From a virus, in IMG/VR virus record IMGVR_UViG_3300032322_002152, positions 1-24,923 of that record: 24,923 nt of DNA, one strand, 5' to 3'. Of this stretch, positions 1-7,847 are shown piece after piece; the stretch's first letter is position 1, and every line of letters starts with the position of its first letter. The position numbers were made by a program, and so were the translations under genes. The notes below the pieces were generated by a model, which was given only the letters and a program-made list of their open reading frames with translations, made no database searches and had not been told where the DNA came from.

Positions 1-170
1 AAACGTTGTACGTTAATGTGGTTAAAAGCTACAGAGCCTTGAGACAAATTTACTGCTCCTACTCCTTTGATTTCATAAGCCGGAATACCATCAATGTACA
101 TGATAAATCGGTTGGTTTGCTTTGGTTCAAAAGCTGTGAAAAATATTTCGTTTGGATCTAATACTGCCAT
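1..170 (-). CDS. Tail tube protein (gp19-like), N-terminal part only
   Basis: The reading frame opens with ATG at 168-170 on the minus strand and runs off the left edge, giving 56 residues that begin MAVLDPNEIFFTAFEPKQ and continue with NRFIMYIDGIPAYEIKGV. The pattern of FEPKxxNRF followed by a 'DGIPxYxIKG' strand is typical of T4-type gp19, which polymerises into the inner tube of the contractile tail. It lies directly after the sheath gene, as in T4 (18 then 19), which supports the call. The leader has no Shine-Dalgarno sequence; the decamer ATATTTATAA lies 20 nt before the start. Only the N-terminus is seen, so length and C-terminus are unknown. Confidence 0.85.
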   Translation of the reverse strand, partial: MAVLDPNEIFFTAFEPKQTNRFIMYIDGIPAYEIKGVGAVNLSQGSVAFNHINVQR

Positions 171-190
171 GTTATATTATTTTTATTTGT

Positions 191-200
191 TTATAAATAT
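191..200 (-). promoter_or_regulatory. ATATTTATAA decamer before the tail tube gene
   Basis: The minus strand reads ATATTTATAA 20 nt before the tail tube ATG, between sheath and tube. It is one of five identical decamers found just upstream of genes in this window. I infer a late promoter element or another expression signal; nothing in the sequence proves transcription from it. Confidence 0.45.
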
Positions 201-215
201 TATATTTTTAAAAAT

Positions 216-1919
216 TTACGCAGGGAAAGTTGCGCCAGTTGGAGTAATATTGAAATCAAGGTAAATAAATTCAGCAGTTTTGGTTGGTTGAAGATAAATT
301 TGACCAATCATCTGATTTCTATCGATTACATCAGGTGTGTTATTTGAATCATCCATAATTACTCTAAATGCATATAATCCTTGGCGTTGTTGTACTGATT
401 CTAGATATGGGTTTACTTGGCTTAAGAATGCATTTCTTGTTGCAATTGTATTTTGTTCAAATACTAAATTGTTTGCTACTTGAGAAATGTAAGACTTAAG
501 AGCAATTAATAATCTACGAACGTTTACACGATCAAGAGCAGATGCTTTTTTCTGTAATGTTTTTTGTCCGTATACTACAACTCCAGTTCCAGGGAAAGTA
601 GCAATAGGATTAACATTACCTACATAAAGATCATTGCGGTTTGTTTGTGATAATTTTCTTTCTGCTCTAACTACTGTACTTAAACCTCCTCTATTAATAC
701 CTGCTGGTGCAAACCAAGGTTCGGATACACTATCGTTAAATGCATATACACCAGGGATCATTGTTGAAGCAGGTACCCAAACTAATTGTCCTGTTCCTGG
801 GTCAATAGTTTGTAACCAAGGCCAGTAGGTAGCAACATATGAATTGTTAATTGAAGTAGCTGATGTTATAGTTTGAGATAATTGAGCTCCATAAGGGCGA
901 GTATCTGCTACTAAAATAGCGTCACCACGAGATTGAACATTATTTGCTAAGTTGGTTACTTGGGTTGAATTATCAAATATAGTTAAACCAGGAATTGTAA
1001 TAGAATTAAATCTATAATCGTCTTGGTTAGCCATTAAATTAATCATATTATCGTAATTGGAAGCACTAATTCCTTGGATATTAGCTGTACCCGATATTGC
1101 ACTATAATATTTAGCGCCCCCTCCATAGAATAAATCGCCTATAGCGTTATTAAAAGCACCACTAGCATTTAATGGAATAGAACCAGTATATAGGGCTTTT
1201 GCAGTTCCATTATTATCAAAATAATAAGGAGTTGGGTTATTAACAGCAGATATATAAACGTATCTTGATTGGTTAGGGAAAGTACCGTTTACTTGGATAT
1301 AATTTTCACTTGAATTATATGATTGGTAACTGTCACCAATTACTCTTGCTATATAATTGGGTTGGGTTGGGTCTAATGAAAGATTAGTCCATGTTTCTAA
1401 TACCACAGGTTCTGTGGTAGTATCATTACCCTGTCTAATTAATAAACTAAATGTTCCTGAACCCGTATCGCGGTTTGCAATTTGCCATCTTACATTGTCA
1501 GCTGAACCGCTTGATAAAATACCATTAGTACCTTCTGAACCTGAATTGTTCATTATAGTACCTTCAGAAATAGTTTTTAAAGTAAAGGCTATAGTACTGC
1601 CGCTAGCTAAGATTGAAGCTGAAGCGGGAGTAAATGATCCTGAAGCTACTCTAGCTACTAATAATGAGGTACCACCATTTTGGAAATAATTATAAGCCGA
1701 AATAGAAGTTAAATAACTATATTCTTGGCCCCCACTTAAAAAAGTAGTACCAAATTTATTTACATAATCTGAATATGTAGTTACTACTGTAGGTATTTGA
1801 ACTGGACCTTTAACTGTGGGTCCTATGATAGCGGCTCCAACAGTTACGGGTTGTTGGGATACAAAAGAATTATCGTTTTCTCTTGCTAATACGCCGGGTG
1901 ATATTAAAGTTTCTGCCAT
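216..1919 (-). CDS. Tail sheath protein (gp18-like)
   Basis: A 567-residue protein that forms the contractile outer sheath of the tail. The N-terminus has the usual sheath signature: ISPGVLARE near residues 7-15, then a 'VTVGAAIIGPTVKGP' strand, then a segment ending in LVARV near residue 90. The conserved C-terminal domain (about 515-567) contains GLYAFRVIMDDSNNTP, IGQIYLQPTKTAEFI and a final FNITPTGA, as in T4-like sheaths that wrap around gp19. Its length is between that of shorter myovirus sheaths and T4 gp18 (659 aa), so the variable outer domain may be reduced. The tube gene follows 45 nt downstream. Upstream there is no Shine-Dalgarno sequence but ATATGTATTA lies 20 nt before the ATG. 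The call is firm. Confidence 0.95.
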   Translation of the reverse strand: MAETLISPGVLARENDNSFVSQQPVTVGAAIIGPTVKGPVQIPTVVTTYSDYVNKFGTTFLSGGQEYSYLTSISAYNYFQNGGTSLLVARVASGSFTPASASILASGSTIAFTLKTISEGTIMNNSGSEGTNGILSSGSADNVRWQIANRDTGSGTFSLLIRQGNDTTTEPVVLETWTNLSLDPTQPNYIARVIGDSYQSYNSSENYIQVNGTFPNQSRYVYISAVNNPTPYYFDNNGTAKALYTGSIPLNASGAFNNAIGDLFYGGGAKYYSAISGTANIQGISASNYDNMINLMANQDDYRFNSITIPGLTIFDNSTQVTNLANNVQSRGDAILVADTRPYGAQLSQTITSATSINNSYVATYWPWLQTIDPGTGQLVWVPASTMIPGVYAFNDSVSEPWFAPAGINRGGLSTVVRAERKLSQTNRNDLYVGNVNPIATFPGTGVVVYGQKTLQKKASALDRVNVRRLLIALKSYISQVANNLVFEQNTIATRNAFLSQVNPYLESVQQRQGLYAFRVIMDDSNNTPDVIDRNQMIGQIYLQPTKTAEFIYLDFNITPTGATFPA

Positions 1920-1939
1920 GTTTTATCGGGTTTTGTTGA

Positions 1940-1949
1940 TAATACATAT
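1940..1949 (-). promoter_or_regulatory. ATATGTATTA decamer before the tail sheath gene
   Basis: The minus strand reads ATATGTATTA 20 nt before the sheath ATG, the same spacing as the decamers before the tail tube gene and the gene starting at 24116. It is a G-variant of the recurrent ATATTTATAA element. I infer a promoter that starts a sheath-tube transcript separate from the glycan cassette upstream. Confidence 0.35.
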
Positions 1950-1967
1950 GACAGAATTTTTTAAAAA

Positions 1968-3680
1968 CTATATCTCCCCATCAAAGAAAAACATATGAAA
2001 TAAACGAGAAGAGGGAATATCCCAACCAAAATATTCAGAGGCAGAATGTATTAACCCACCATTAAATATAATTAGTCTATTAAATACATTACCTATTTTA
2101 TCTATTAATTCATAAGGAGTTCCGTCTAAAAATGTGTGCTGGTTAAATACTTTATTACCTTCTCCGTTTTCCCAATTTATTTCAGAATTGTGTTTTATTT
2201 TAGTTTCTTTATGTCTAAAAAAACTTGTTCCGCATTGAGGGGGGGCGTCAGGTGTAAGATATATCATACCAGCCCATTGTTGTGCATCACAATGATATAC
2301 TAAAGGGGTACCGGCAGTACAAGTTTGGAAACGCCCATTTATTCCCCCATCTTTCCAACCCTGTCCATTTTTGGTATGTTCTGCTATTTTTACACCCATA
2401 ATTTCTTCAAATCTTTCTTTTACGCCTTCAAAAAGAAATTGTTTACGAGTTCTAGAACCTACTGCCCCTTCACCAGGAAAGTAGGTTTGTTGAAGGGCAA
2501 ATTCTCTTACAGCATATGGGTCTTCATAAAAATTATCAACTACAAAAAAAGATTTGCGTTGGTTTTTCATTAAACCAAACTTATTAGTTTCTATAATACC
2601 CCAATCTGAGTCTGGGGTTGGGTCTGTGTAATATAATTTTTTTAATGGTATAATATTTAATATAGGGGGGAATGTGGGCCCTTTTGTAGATTTAGTACAT
2701 AAAATATTAATTTGTTTTTCATGTTTTGGAAGCAAATATTCTTTAACTCTAGGTAATTTAAAAATTTCCTTTGGAAGATTTTCTATAGGGTATTTTTTTA
2801 AAATAGAATTTTTAAACCCAGAAGGGGGAATTTTTCCCTCTTCTGGAAGATCAGATATTAATCTATTTTGGGTTTCTTTAGAATTATATTTGCTATTAAT
2901 TAAAGATTCAAATACATCATCATAATGAACAAAAGATTTAGATTTTTTTATTCTTTTTTTCCCATCCCCCATCCAACTAAAATGCCAACCAAGATCTTGT
3001 ATTATATTTCCATCTTGTACTAAATATTCTATAGGAAATTTATTTGAAACCCCAGATCTAATTTGGGAAGGAGAGGAGATTTTTAGTTGTTTTTTTGTAG
3101 CAAAAAACATACCCCCATCCCAGGATTTAGGAACATTTTCATCTTTAAGATAAACTCTAAGATCTGCTCTTCCTTCAAGATATACTAATGGAATTTTTAT
3201 AATAATTTCTGGATTTTGTTGGCACATACCAGCAACCCATTCAATAGTTTCAGGGTTTATAATTTCATCTGAATCACTGTGGATAAACACCGTATCATCC
3301 TCATAATCATTTAAAACAAGCAAAAGAGAATCTTTTTGCATTCGTTCTCTTACTCTTCCTCTTAATGCATTTAAATTTTTTTGATTTATATTAAATTCAA
3401 AATTATAATTTTCAGCACAACTATATTTATCAATATCTTCTATTATTAGATCAGAGTCTTCGGGTATGTTTAAATCTATAATTTTTATTTTTTCTTGAGG
3501 TAAATTTAATTCTTTAATTCTTTTTCTCAAATTATATTTAATAGGGATGCCACTTTGTGTTTTATTAGATTCACAAATTATGAATTCATCAACATAATCT
3601 TTTAACATATTAATTCTTAATTCAAGAATTTCTTTTCCTGTAGGGTCAAAATAAGGGAAAAAATCTATTATTTTTTTCAT
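1968..3680 (-). CDS. Fusion protein: GT17-like glycosyltransferase plus 2-oxoglutarate/Fe(II) oxygenase-like domain
   Basis: A 570-residue two-domain protein. Residues 1-260 resemble glycosyltransferase family 17 and related enzymes: IIDFFPYFDPTGKEILELR at 4-22, VDEFIICESN at 30-39, a metal-binding-type DSDE at 136-139 in a FIHSDSDEI strand, and GWHFSWMG at 231-238. Residues about 370-570 resemble small phage and marine 2-oxoglutarate/Fe(II) oxygenases (DUF6445-like): VVDNFYEDPYAVREFAL, an HxD pair at H463/D465, a distal histidine H545 in FNGGLIHSAS, and R559 as candidate 2-oxoglutarate ligand. The full HxD...H...R set suggests an active site. The gene is packed 9 nt after a helical-repeat gene and a beta-propeller gene, suggesting one glycan-related unit. 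I infer that it adds and perhaps hydroxylates a sugar or a glycosylated protein; the substrate is unknown. Homopolymer runs are frequent in this gene. Confidence 0.75.
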   Translation of the reverse strand: MKKIIDFFPYFDPTGKEILELRINMLKDYVDEFIICESNKTQSGIPIKYNLRKRIKELNLPQEKIKIIDLNIPEDSDLIIEDIDKYSCAENYNFEFNINQKNLNALRGRVRERMQKDSLLLVLNDYEDDTVFIHSDSDEIINPETIEWVAGMCQQNPEIIIKIPLVYLEGRADLRVYLKDENVPKSWDGGMFFATKKQLKISSPSQIRSGVSNKFPIEYLVQDGNIIQDLGWHFSWMGDGKKRIKKSKSFVHYDDVFESLINSKYNSKETQNRLISDLPEEGKIPPSGFKNSILKKYPIENLPKEIFKLPRVKEYLLPKHEKQINILCTKSTKGPTFPPILNIIPLKKLYYTDPTPDSDWGIIETNKFGLMKNQRKSFFVVDNFYEDPYAVREFALQQTYFPGEGAVGSRTRKQFLFEGVKERFEEIMGVKIAEHTKNGQGWKDGGINGRFQTCTAGTPLVYHCDAQQWAGMIYLTPDAPPQCGTSFFRHKETKIKHNSEINWENGEGNKVFNQHTFLDGTPYELIDKIGNVFNRLIIFNGGLIHSASEYFGWDIPSSRLFHMFFFDGEI

Positions 3681-3689
3681 ATTTTTGAC

Positions 3690-4298
3690 TTATATATTAA
3701 AGTTATTTTTAGTGTAAGGTTTAATGTCCTGAGAAAAAGATTCGATTCCTAATCTCATTAAATTATTTTCAACAGACGTTTTTAGGGTTTCGTCTAATTC
3801 TTCCCAATGTTTAAAAGCTAATTCTTTAAATAATTTTCTACTTTCAGTACTCTTCCCCCACCACCAAGAAGCAAATGCCTTTTGGAATATTAAATTACAT
3901 TTTATATTGTGCCCAAAATAGGTTCTTAGTGGGGGTAAATTAAAATTAGAAATATTTAAACCTATTTCAGCTATTGTATAACATTCAGAATATTCATTTT
4001 TTGCTTCGTATAATTTACTTAATAAGTAATAAGCTTCTGGCCTTTTAGGTAAAATTGTAATAGCTTGTAAATATAATCCCTTTACTGTAAAATCTCTGTT
4101 TTTTTGCTGGATAAAACAGTCTGCCATAAGGAGCAAACATTCATAGGCTAAATTTAAATCTTCTGATCTTTCGGCGGATTTAAGTAAATATGATATGGCT
4201 GGAGAAGTATGGCCTAAATTTTTATAAGCTAATCCCAGTTCATAATTGAATTCTGGGTTATTTGGGTTGCTTATATAATTAATTAATTGTTCATCCAT
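3690..4298 (-). CDS. Tetratricopeptide-repeat-like helical protein
   Basis: A 202-residue, all-helical protein. Residues about 15-50 read as a TPR pair (NYELGLAYKNLGHTSPAISY), and a second repeat lies around 90-115 (RPEAYYLLSKLYEAKNEYSE). Such repeats usually serve as protein-binding scaffolds, and TPR proteins often accompany glycosyltransferases. Its ATG overlaps the TGA of the preceding beta-propeller gene (ATGGATGA, 8 nt), and the glycosyltransferase-oxygenase gene starts 9 nt after its stop, so the three are almost certainly translated from one message. I infer an adaptor role for the two neighbouring proteins. A more specific name is not supportable. Confidence 0.65.
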   Translation of the reverse strand: MDEQLINYISNPNNPEFNYELGLAYKNLGHTSPAISYLLKSAERSEDLNLAYECLLLMADCFIQQKNRDFTVKGLYLQAITILPKRPEAYYLLSKLYEAKNEYSECYTIAEIGLNISNFNLPPLRTYFGHNIKCNLIFQKAFASWWWGKSTESRKLFKELAFKHWEELDETLKTSVENNLMRLGIESFSQDIKPYTKNNFNI

Positions 4299-5280
4299 AA
4301 ATAAAATTTTCTAGAAATTTAGAGGGTATTTTAAGAATATACGATGCATTGTCTTGAAATCCAAAAGTGATTAAATAATTTTCTTTATATTTAGCTAACC
4401 CACATGAAAATTCTACTTTAGCATCTAAAAAAGAAAAATTATCAGAAAATTTAATAATATTCCAACTTTTATCCCAATAAGTAAATCGGTGTCTATAAGT
4501 ACCATCTTTACGCTCTTGTTCCGAGTTATATAAATAAGTTTCATGGTTAAGAGTTAAATAACCATCACCAAATGGGATAACTTGAGATCCTCCTCTTAAA
4601 TCTGCAGACATGTTGCAGTATTGGCCTAAATAAACTTGTTCAGAACGTCCTTCTTCAGGGTAAACCTTTACTATTTCTGTGGGGTTTGTCCATTTTACAA
4701 AATGATAGGGCATATCTAGGATAGGCATCCAATTTTTTTCGCAGTATGAATTTGGATCTTTTGGGGGTTCAATTCTAAAACGAGATATTTCTTTACCATC
4801 TACTATTTCTGAAAGTTCCATTCTACCTTCTCCATTAGGTTTAGTATCTCGCCTAACTCCACACATATAAAGTTTACCATCCCACCTAACTAATCGTGCA
4901 TCTTCTAATCCTATAAATTCCCAAACTGGGGGAATGTCTAGTTTGGAGGTATCTACTTTTTGGTATGATTGGATTTCAAGAGTTATAGGATCTAATTCAC
5001 AAAAATAATTTGTTGTTTTAAGAGTTAAATCATTTTCTGGGTGTAGATATACTAAAGGACCATACTGATGTTCAAATTTATTTAGTTCGGAATGATATAA
5101 AGTATATTGGATATGACGCAAATTAACTAAAACTTTATCATTACATGAACAGAGAGGATCATTATCGATGTAAATTGAAGGATTACATAAACCTGTCCCA
5201 CCTGTATTTTCTGAGGGGATTAATAAAGGTTTTATTGTTCCCCCATTTTCTAAAACTAATTTTACGAAATTATCGATCAT
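4291..5280 (-). CDS. GH130/GH43-like five-bladed beta-propeller protein, possibly glycan-active
   Basis: A 329-residue protein with blade-like strands and motifs of the glycoside hydrolase/phosphorylase beta-propellers: NPSIY at 33-37, GLEDARLVRWDGKLYMCG at 124-141, CEKNWMPI at 180-187, LRGGSQVIPFGDGYLTLNHE at 228-247, YRHRFTYWD at 262-270, VEFSCGLA at 289-296 and FGFQD at 306-310. In GH130 enzymes an acidic residue in the ED-R region acts on mannosides; here E125-D126 with R128 would be the counterpart. Proteins of this kind, often found beside glycosyltransferases, are sometimes non-hydrolytic. There is no signal peptide. It heads a three-gene unit, overlapping the TPR gene by 8 nt. I infer sugar binding or processing; hydrolase, phosphorylase and binding protein all remain possible. 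Confidence 0.6.
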   Translation of the reverse strand: MIDNFVKLVLENGGTIKPLLIPSENTGGTGLCNPSIYIDNDPLCSCNDKVLVNLRHIQYTLYHSELNKFEHQYGPLVYLHPENDLTLKTTNYFCELDPITLEIQSYQKVDTSKLDIPPVWEFIGLEDARLVRWDGKLYMCGVRRDTKPNGEGRMELSEIVDGKEISRFRIEPPKDPNSYCEKNWMPILDMPYHFVKWTNPTEIVKVYPEEGRSEQVYLGQYCNMSADLRGGSQVIPFGDGYLTLNHETYLYNSEQERKDGTYRHRFTYWDKSWNIIKFSDNFSFLDAKVEFSCGLAKYKENYLITFGFQDNASYILKIPSKFLENFIYG

Positions 5281-5294
5281 AACCTTTTAAAAAG

Positions 5295-5543
5295 TTAATC
5301 TTCTATCTTAGTAATTTCACCAGTTTGGGGGTCAATTGAAACTCGACCGTATTTGTTTGTTAATTCTTTAGTATAAACTTGTTCGTCAATCTGTAATTGA
5401 GATAAAAGTTGTTCTGAGTTTTCACGTCTATTTTGGAGTGATAATTTTGCAATCTCAATTTGCCCTAATTCATTAATTAGTGTTTGGCCTCTTTGTTGAA
5501 GTTCTTGAAGTTTTTCTAGTTCTTGTTGTGTTAATCTTTCCAT
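5295..5543 (-). CDS. Small coiled-coil protein, function unknown
   Basis: An 82-residue protein, almost entirely a charged coiled coil over residues 1-62 (ERLTQQELEKLQELQQRG, then LINELGQIEIAKLSLQ), ending in a short strand turn (GRVSIDPQTGEI). I do not recognise the family. It sits between the fibre-like and small virion-type genes and the glycan cassette, so it may be a minor tail protein or an assembly factor. The leader is pure A/T with no Shine-Dalgarno sequence; the minus strand carries TATAAATA 7 nt before the ATG, identical to the T4 late promoter core, but too close for a normal leader. Confidence 0.6.
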   Translation of the reverse strand: MERLTQQELEKLQELQQRGQTLINELGQIEIAKLSLQNRRENSEQLLSQLQIDEQVYTKELTNKYGRVSIDPQTGEITKIED

Positions 5544-5574
5544 AAATTTTTATTTATAATATAATAAATTATTT

Positions 5575-5922
5575 TTAAACTTCCAAATTATTTTGTTCTT
5601 CTCTAGGTATGCCTATGATTTCAAATGTAGTACTGGGGTAAGTGGCTTGTAAAGAAGCTACTATTTGTTGTGTTATATACAGTAAGTATTTATTTACTAC
5701 ACCATTTCCATCGTTATTAGGTTCAGATGGTGAATTTGCAATGTAAAACGGTAAACAAGCAATGTATTGAGCACCATCGGCGTATGCCTGTTGTGACGGA
5801 TACATAAAGCAGTCTACAGGTGTGTCTGTGCCGTTTAATGGAAGATGTAAAACTAAACGGAAATATGGGTTTGAATATGTTCCGTAGTTGTATTCAAGGG
5901 GGGTTGTTGCTTGTATTGCCAT
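5575..5922 (-). CDS. Small protein of the neck/tail gene block, function unknown
   Basis: A 115-residue protein that I do not recognise. It has a strand-rich N-terminal half (NPYFRLVLHLPLNGTDTPVD), a central FYIANSPSEPNNDGNG loop, and a helix (LLYITQQIVASLQATYP) followed by a strand TTFEIIGIPRE. The hydrophobic stretches are amphipathic and not membrane segments. It lies 13 nt after the fibre-like gene and 31 nt before the coiled-coil gene, within virion genes. It might be an assembly factor for the fibre or a minor virion protein. The start is preceded by TTAATTAACT with no Shine-Dalgarno sequence. Confidence 0.55.
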   Translation of the reverse strand: MAIQATTPLEYNYGTYSNPYFRLVLHLPLNGTDTPVDCFMYPSQQAYADGAQYIACLPFYIANSPSEPNNDGNGVVNKYLLYITQQIVASLQATYPSTTFEIIGIPREEQNNLEV

Positions 5923-5935
5923 AGTTAATTAAAGT

Positions 5936-6733
5936 TTAAAATAATGCGGTCCACGATGAACCATTCCAAAAATAAGGTTTTAAATTAGCACCGCTTCCGC
6001 TTGTAGCAAATGAAGCAGACGGTATATTTGATGTAGGAAGAGGATTTATAGGTGATAAGGTCATTATAGCTGAAGCTCCGCTTATATGGAGTTGTGAGTT
6101 TGGGGTTGAAGTCCCAATACCTACATTACCGTCATTTCTTACAACTAACGAGGCTGATGCATTGCTATTTTCTACTCTTAATGCGGTTGTTGCTGATGTT
6201 GCCCCACTGCCTTTTATTTCTAGTTTTGCAGATGGTGAGCTTTCTCCAATTCCTACAAAACCAGTAGAACCTACAATTCTCATTATTTCGGGTTGTGTTA
6301 TTGCTCCGGCATAAAATGATAAATCATTTGTTCCAAAAACACCACCAGCATCTGATAGCATATATGCTGTGGTGTGCCCAAAACTTGAGCTTGGGACTCC
6401 TACTCCCGTGTTGCTATATCTAATAAAGGGAGAAAAAGTACCTAAATTATTACCACCAATTGCAAATCCTGAATTGATATTTATATTGCCGCCCGCAACA
6501 GTTAGGGTTGATAATGGGGTTGTTGTTCCTACACCTATGTTTCCACTTGAACTTATATACAAGTAAGTAGATGAACCACTTTGTACTTTAAAAGTATCAG
6601 TACCTATATTTACCGAAGCAGTTATACTACCTGTTGAAATAAAAGAAGAATTTAAAATAGTTTCTCCCCCGCTTTCTCCCCCATTAATAGTATTTACTAA
6701 TATTTGGTCTAAAAATCTGATGTTACTAGCCAT
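5936..6733 (-). CDS. Fibre-like virion protein with VGIGTxTP-type repeats
   Basis: A 265-residue Ser/Gly/Thr/Asn-rich protein. Three degenerate copies of the repeat G-(N/F)-(I/V)-G-(V/I)-G-x-x-(T/S)-P-x-(S/A)-x-L-x-(V/I) occur at about 64-81, 158-175 and 202-219 (cores GNIGVGTTTP, GFVGIGESSP, GNVGIGTSTP). Such repeats are common in fibre and surface proteins of phages and bacteria of the Bacteroidota and probably form beta-helical or trimeric shafts. The end, PYFWNGSSWTALF, resembles the usual C-terminal 'NGSxW' closing motif of these proteins. It has no recognisable chaperone domain. It follows the gp15-like gene by 5 nt. I infer a short tail or neck fibre; the attachment point is unknown. 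Confidence 0.7.
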   Translation of the reverse strand: MASNIRFLDQILVNTINGGESGGETILNSSFISTGSITASVNIGTDTFKVQSGSSTYLYISSSGNIGVGTTTPLSTLTVAGGNININSGFAIGGNNLGTFSPFIRYSNTGVGVPSSSFGHTTAYMLSDAGGVFGTNDLSFYAGAITQPEIMRIVGSTGFVGIGESSPSAKLEIKGSGATSATTALRVENSNASASLVVRNDGNVGIGTSTPNSQLHISGASAIMTLSPINPLPTSNIPSASFATSGSGANLKPYFWNGSSWTALF

Positions 6734-6738
6734 TGGTA

Positions 6739-7845
6739 TTAGGGGTTTTGAAGAGATTGAATAGTTGCATTTGCTGCATCTAATTGATTTTTTAATTCGG
6801 TTATTTCATTTAATAAAGCTTCATACTCTAAATTAGGAGAGAAATTTACTGAGGGAGGTTCATTAAATAATTGAGCTTGTTTAAGATTATATTTATCTGC
6901 TGCCAAACTTCTTGCGTTTTGAGCATTAGGTCTTCCAGAATCATCTGTTAATACAGGAACATTTGGATCAAATACTAAAGGATCGTCTGTGGTTTCTAAT
7001 GCAAATATAAGTTTAGCTTTGTTTCTATATTTTTGTAATGAAGAAACATTATTTTGTAATGTATTTGGGATTACATATCCGTACATTTTAATATTAAATG
7101 TGCTTTTTACTATCCTTTCAGCCCCCGTTGGTAATTCAGTTACGGTAGTAAAAGAATCAATAGCAGCCTTAAATTTATAGCGTTGGGGATCACCCCAATA
7201 TGTGTCTGAAGCATAGTTGATTGCTTCTACTATTTTGTTTAGCTGCTCAACATAGTATGTGTATACTACGCAACTATATGTTAGATTAACGTAGTCAGGT
7301 ATAGTAACGGCGTAGAATTGTTCTTCAGGAACTCTATTGGTTAATACATTAAAATTCGAATAAAAATTTCTAGTATCATACTTTTTTTTCATTACCCCGT
7401 ACAAATTAGGATAATTAGCGTCTAATTTATTGCCCAAACTTCTATTACGTTCAATTGTATCTCGTTTAAACATAATAAGGGGGGCCATTATAGCTCCATT
7501 TTTATCTTTATAGTATCCATCTCGTTGAACTGATTTCCAACGTTCAGGGGACCCATATATTATGGGTACTTCTATTCTATTTCCGTTTTGTATTACAAAT
7601 GGTTTGATAACATTTTGAAAATAATACATTATGGTTTCATCTATATCTTGGATAGTAACTGTAAATGGTTTTACAGTATCATCTTTCCAACTATTTTGTA
7701 ATGATCTATTGGGGCCATTAAAATTAGGGTTAGCTAAATTTGGATCTCCTAATAAAGAATTACTAGCCCCTGATAACTGATTGCTAAGTTCAGCTTGAGT
7801 TTTAGGAGTTGGTTTTCTTGGTGATGGGTTTCTGCTTTCAGCCAT
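6739..7845 (-). CDS. Tail completion / proximal sheath stabiliser protein (gp15-like)
   Basis: A 368-residue protein matching T4 gp15 in overall pattern: a strand-helix start around 65-80 (TIQDIDETIMYYFQNVIKPF), IEVPIIYGSPERWKS near 92-106, then the core PDYVNLTYSCVVYTYYVEQ and LNKIVEAINYASDTYWG, and GYVIPNTLQ in the last strand of the domain. In T4, gp15 caps the tail tube and sheath and joins the tail to the neck. Extra parts here are a Pro/Asn-rich N-terminus (1-55) and a C-terminal coiled coil (about 336-366), which makes it longer than T4 gp15 (272 aa). It directly follows the gp14-like gene with a 2-nt gap, as in T4 order 13-14-15. Similarity is by pattern only, so confidence is moderate. 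Confidence 0.65.
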   Translation of the reverse strand: MAESRNPSPRKPTPKTQAELSNQLSGASNSLLGDPNLANPNFNGPNRSLQNSWKDDTVKPFTVTIQDIDETIMYYFQNVIKPFVIQNGNRIEVPIIYGSPERWKSVQRDGYYKDKNGAIMAPLIMFKRDTIERNRSLGNKLDANYPNLYGVMKKKYDTRNFYSNFNVLTNRVPEEQFYAVTIPDYVNLTYSCVVYTYYVEQLNKIVEAINYASDTYWGDPQRYKFKAAIDSFTTVTELPTGAERIVKSTFNIKMYGYVIPNTLQNNVSSLQKYRNKAKLIFALETTDDPLVFDPNVPVLTDDSGRPNAQNARSLAADKYNLKQAQLFNEPPSVNFSPNLEYEALLNEITELKNQLDAANATIQSLQNP

Positions 7846-7847
7846 AA

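Noticed and set aside
1357-1689. Plus-strand ORF of 110 residues inside the tail sheath gene
   Set aside because: It is the reverse of a confident structural gene, lacks a leader signal and resembles no protein.
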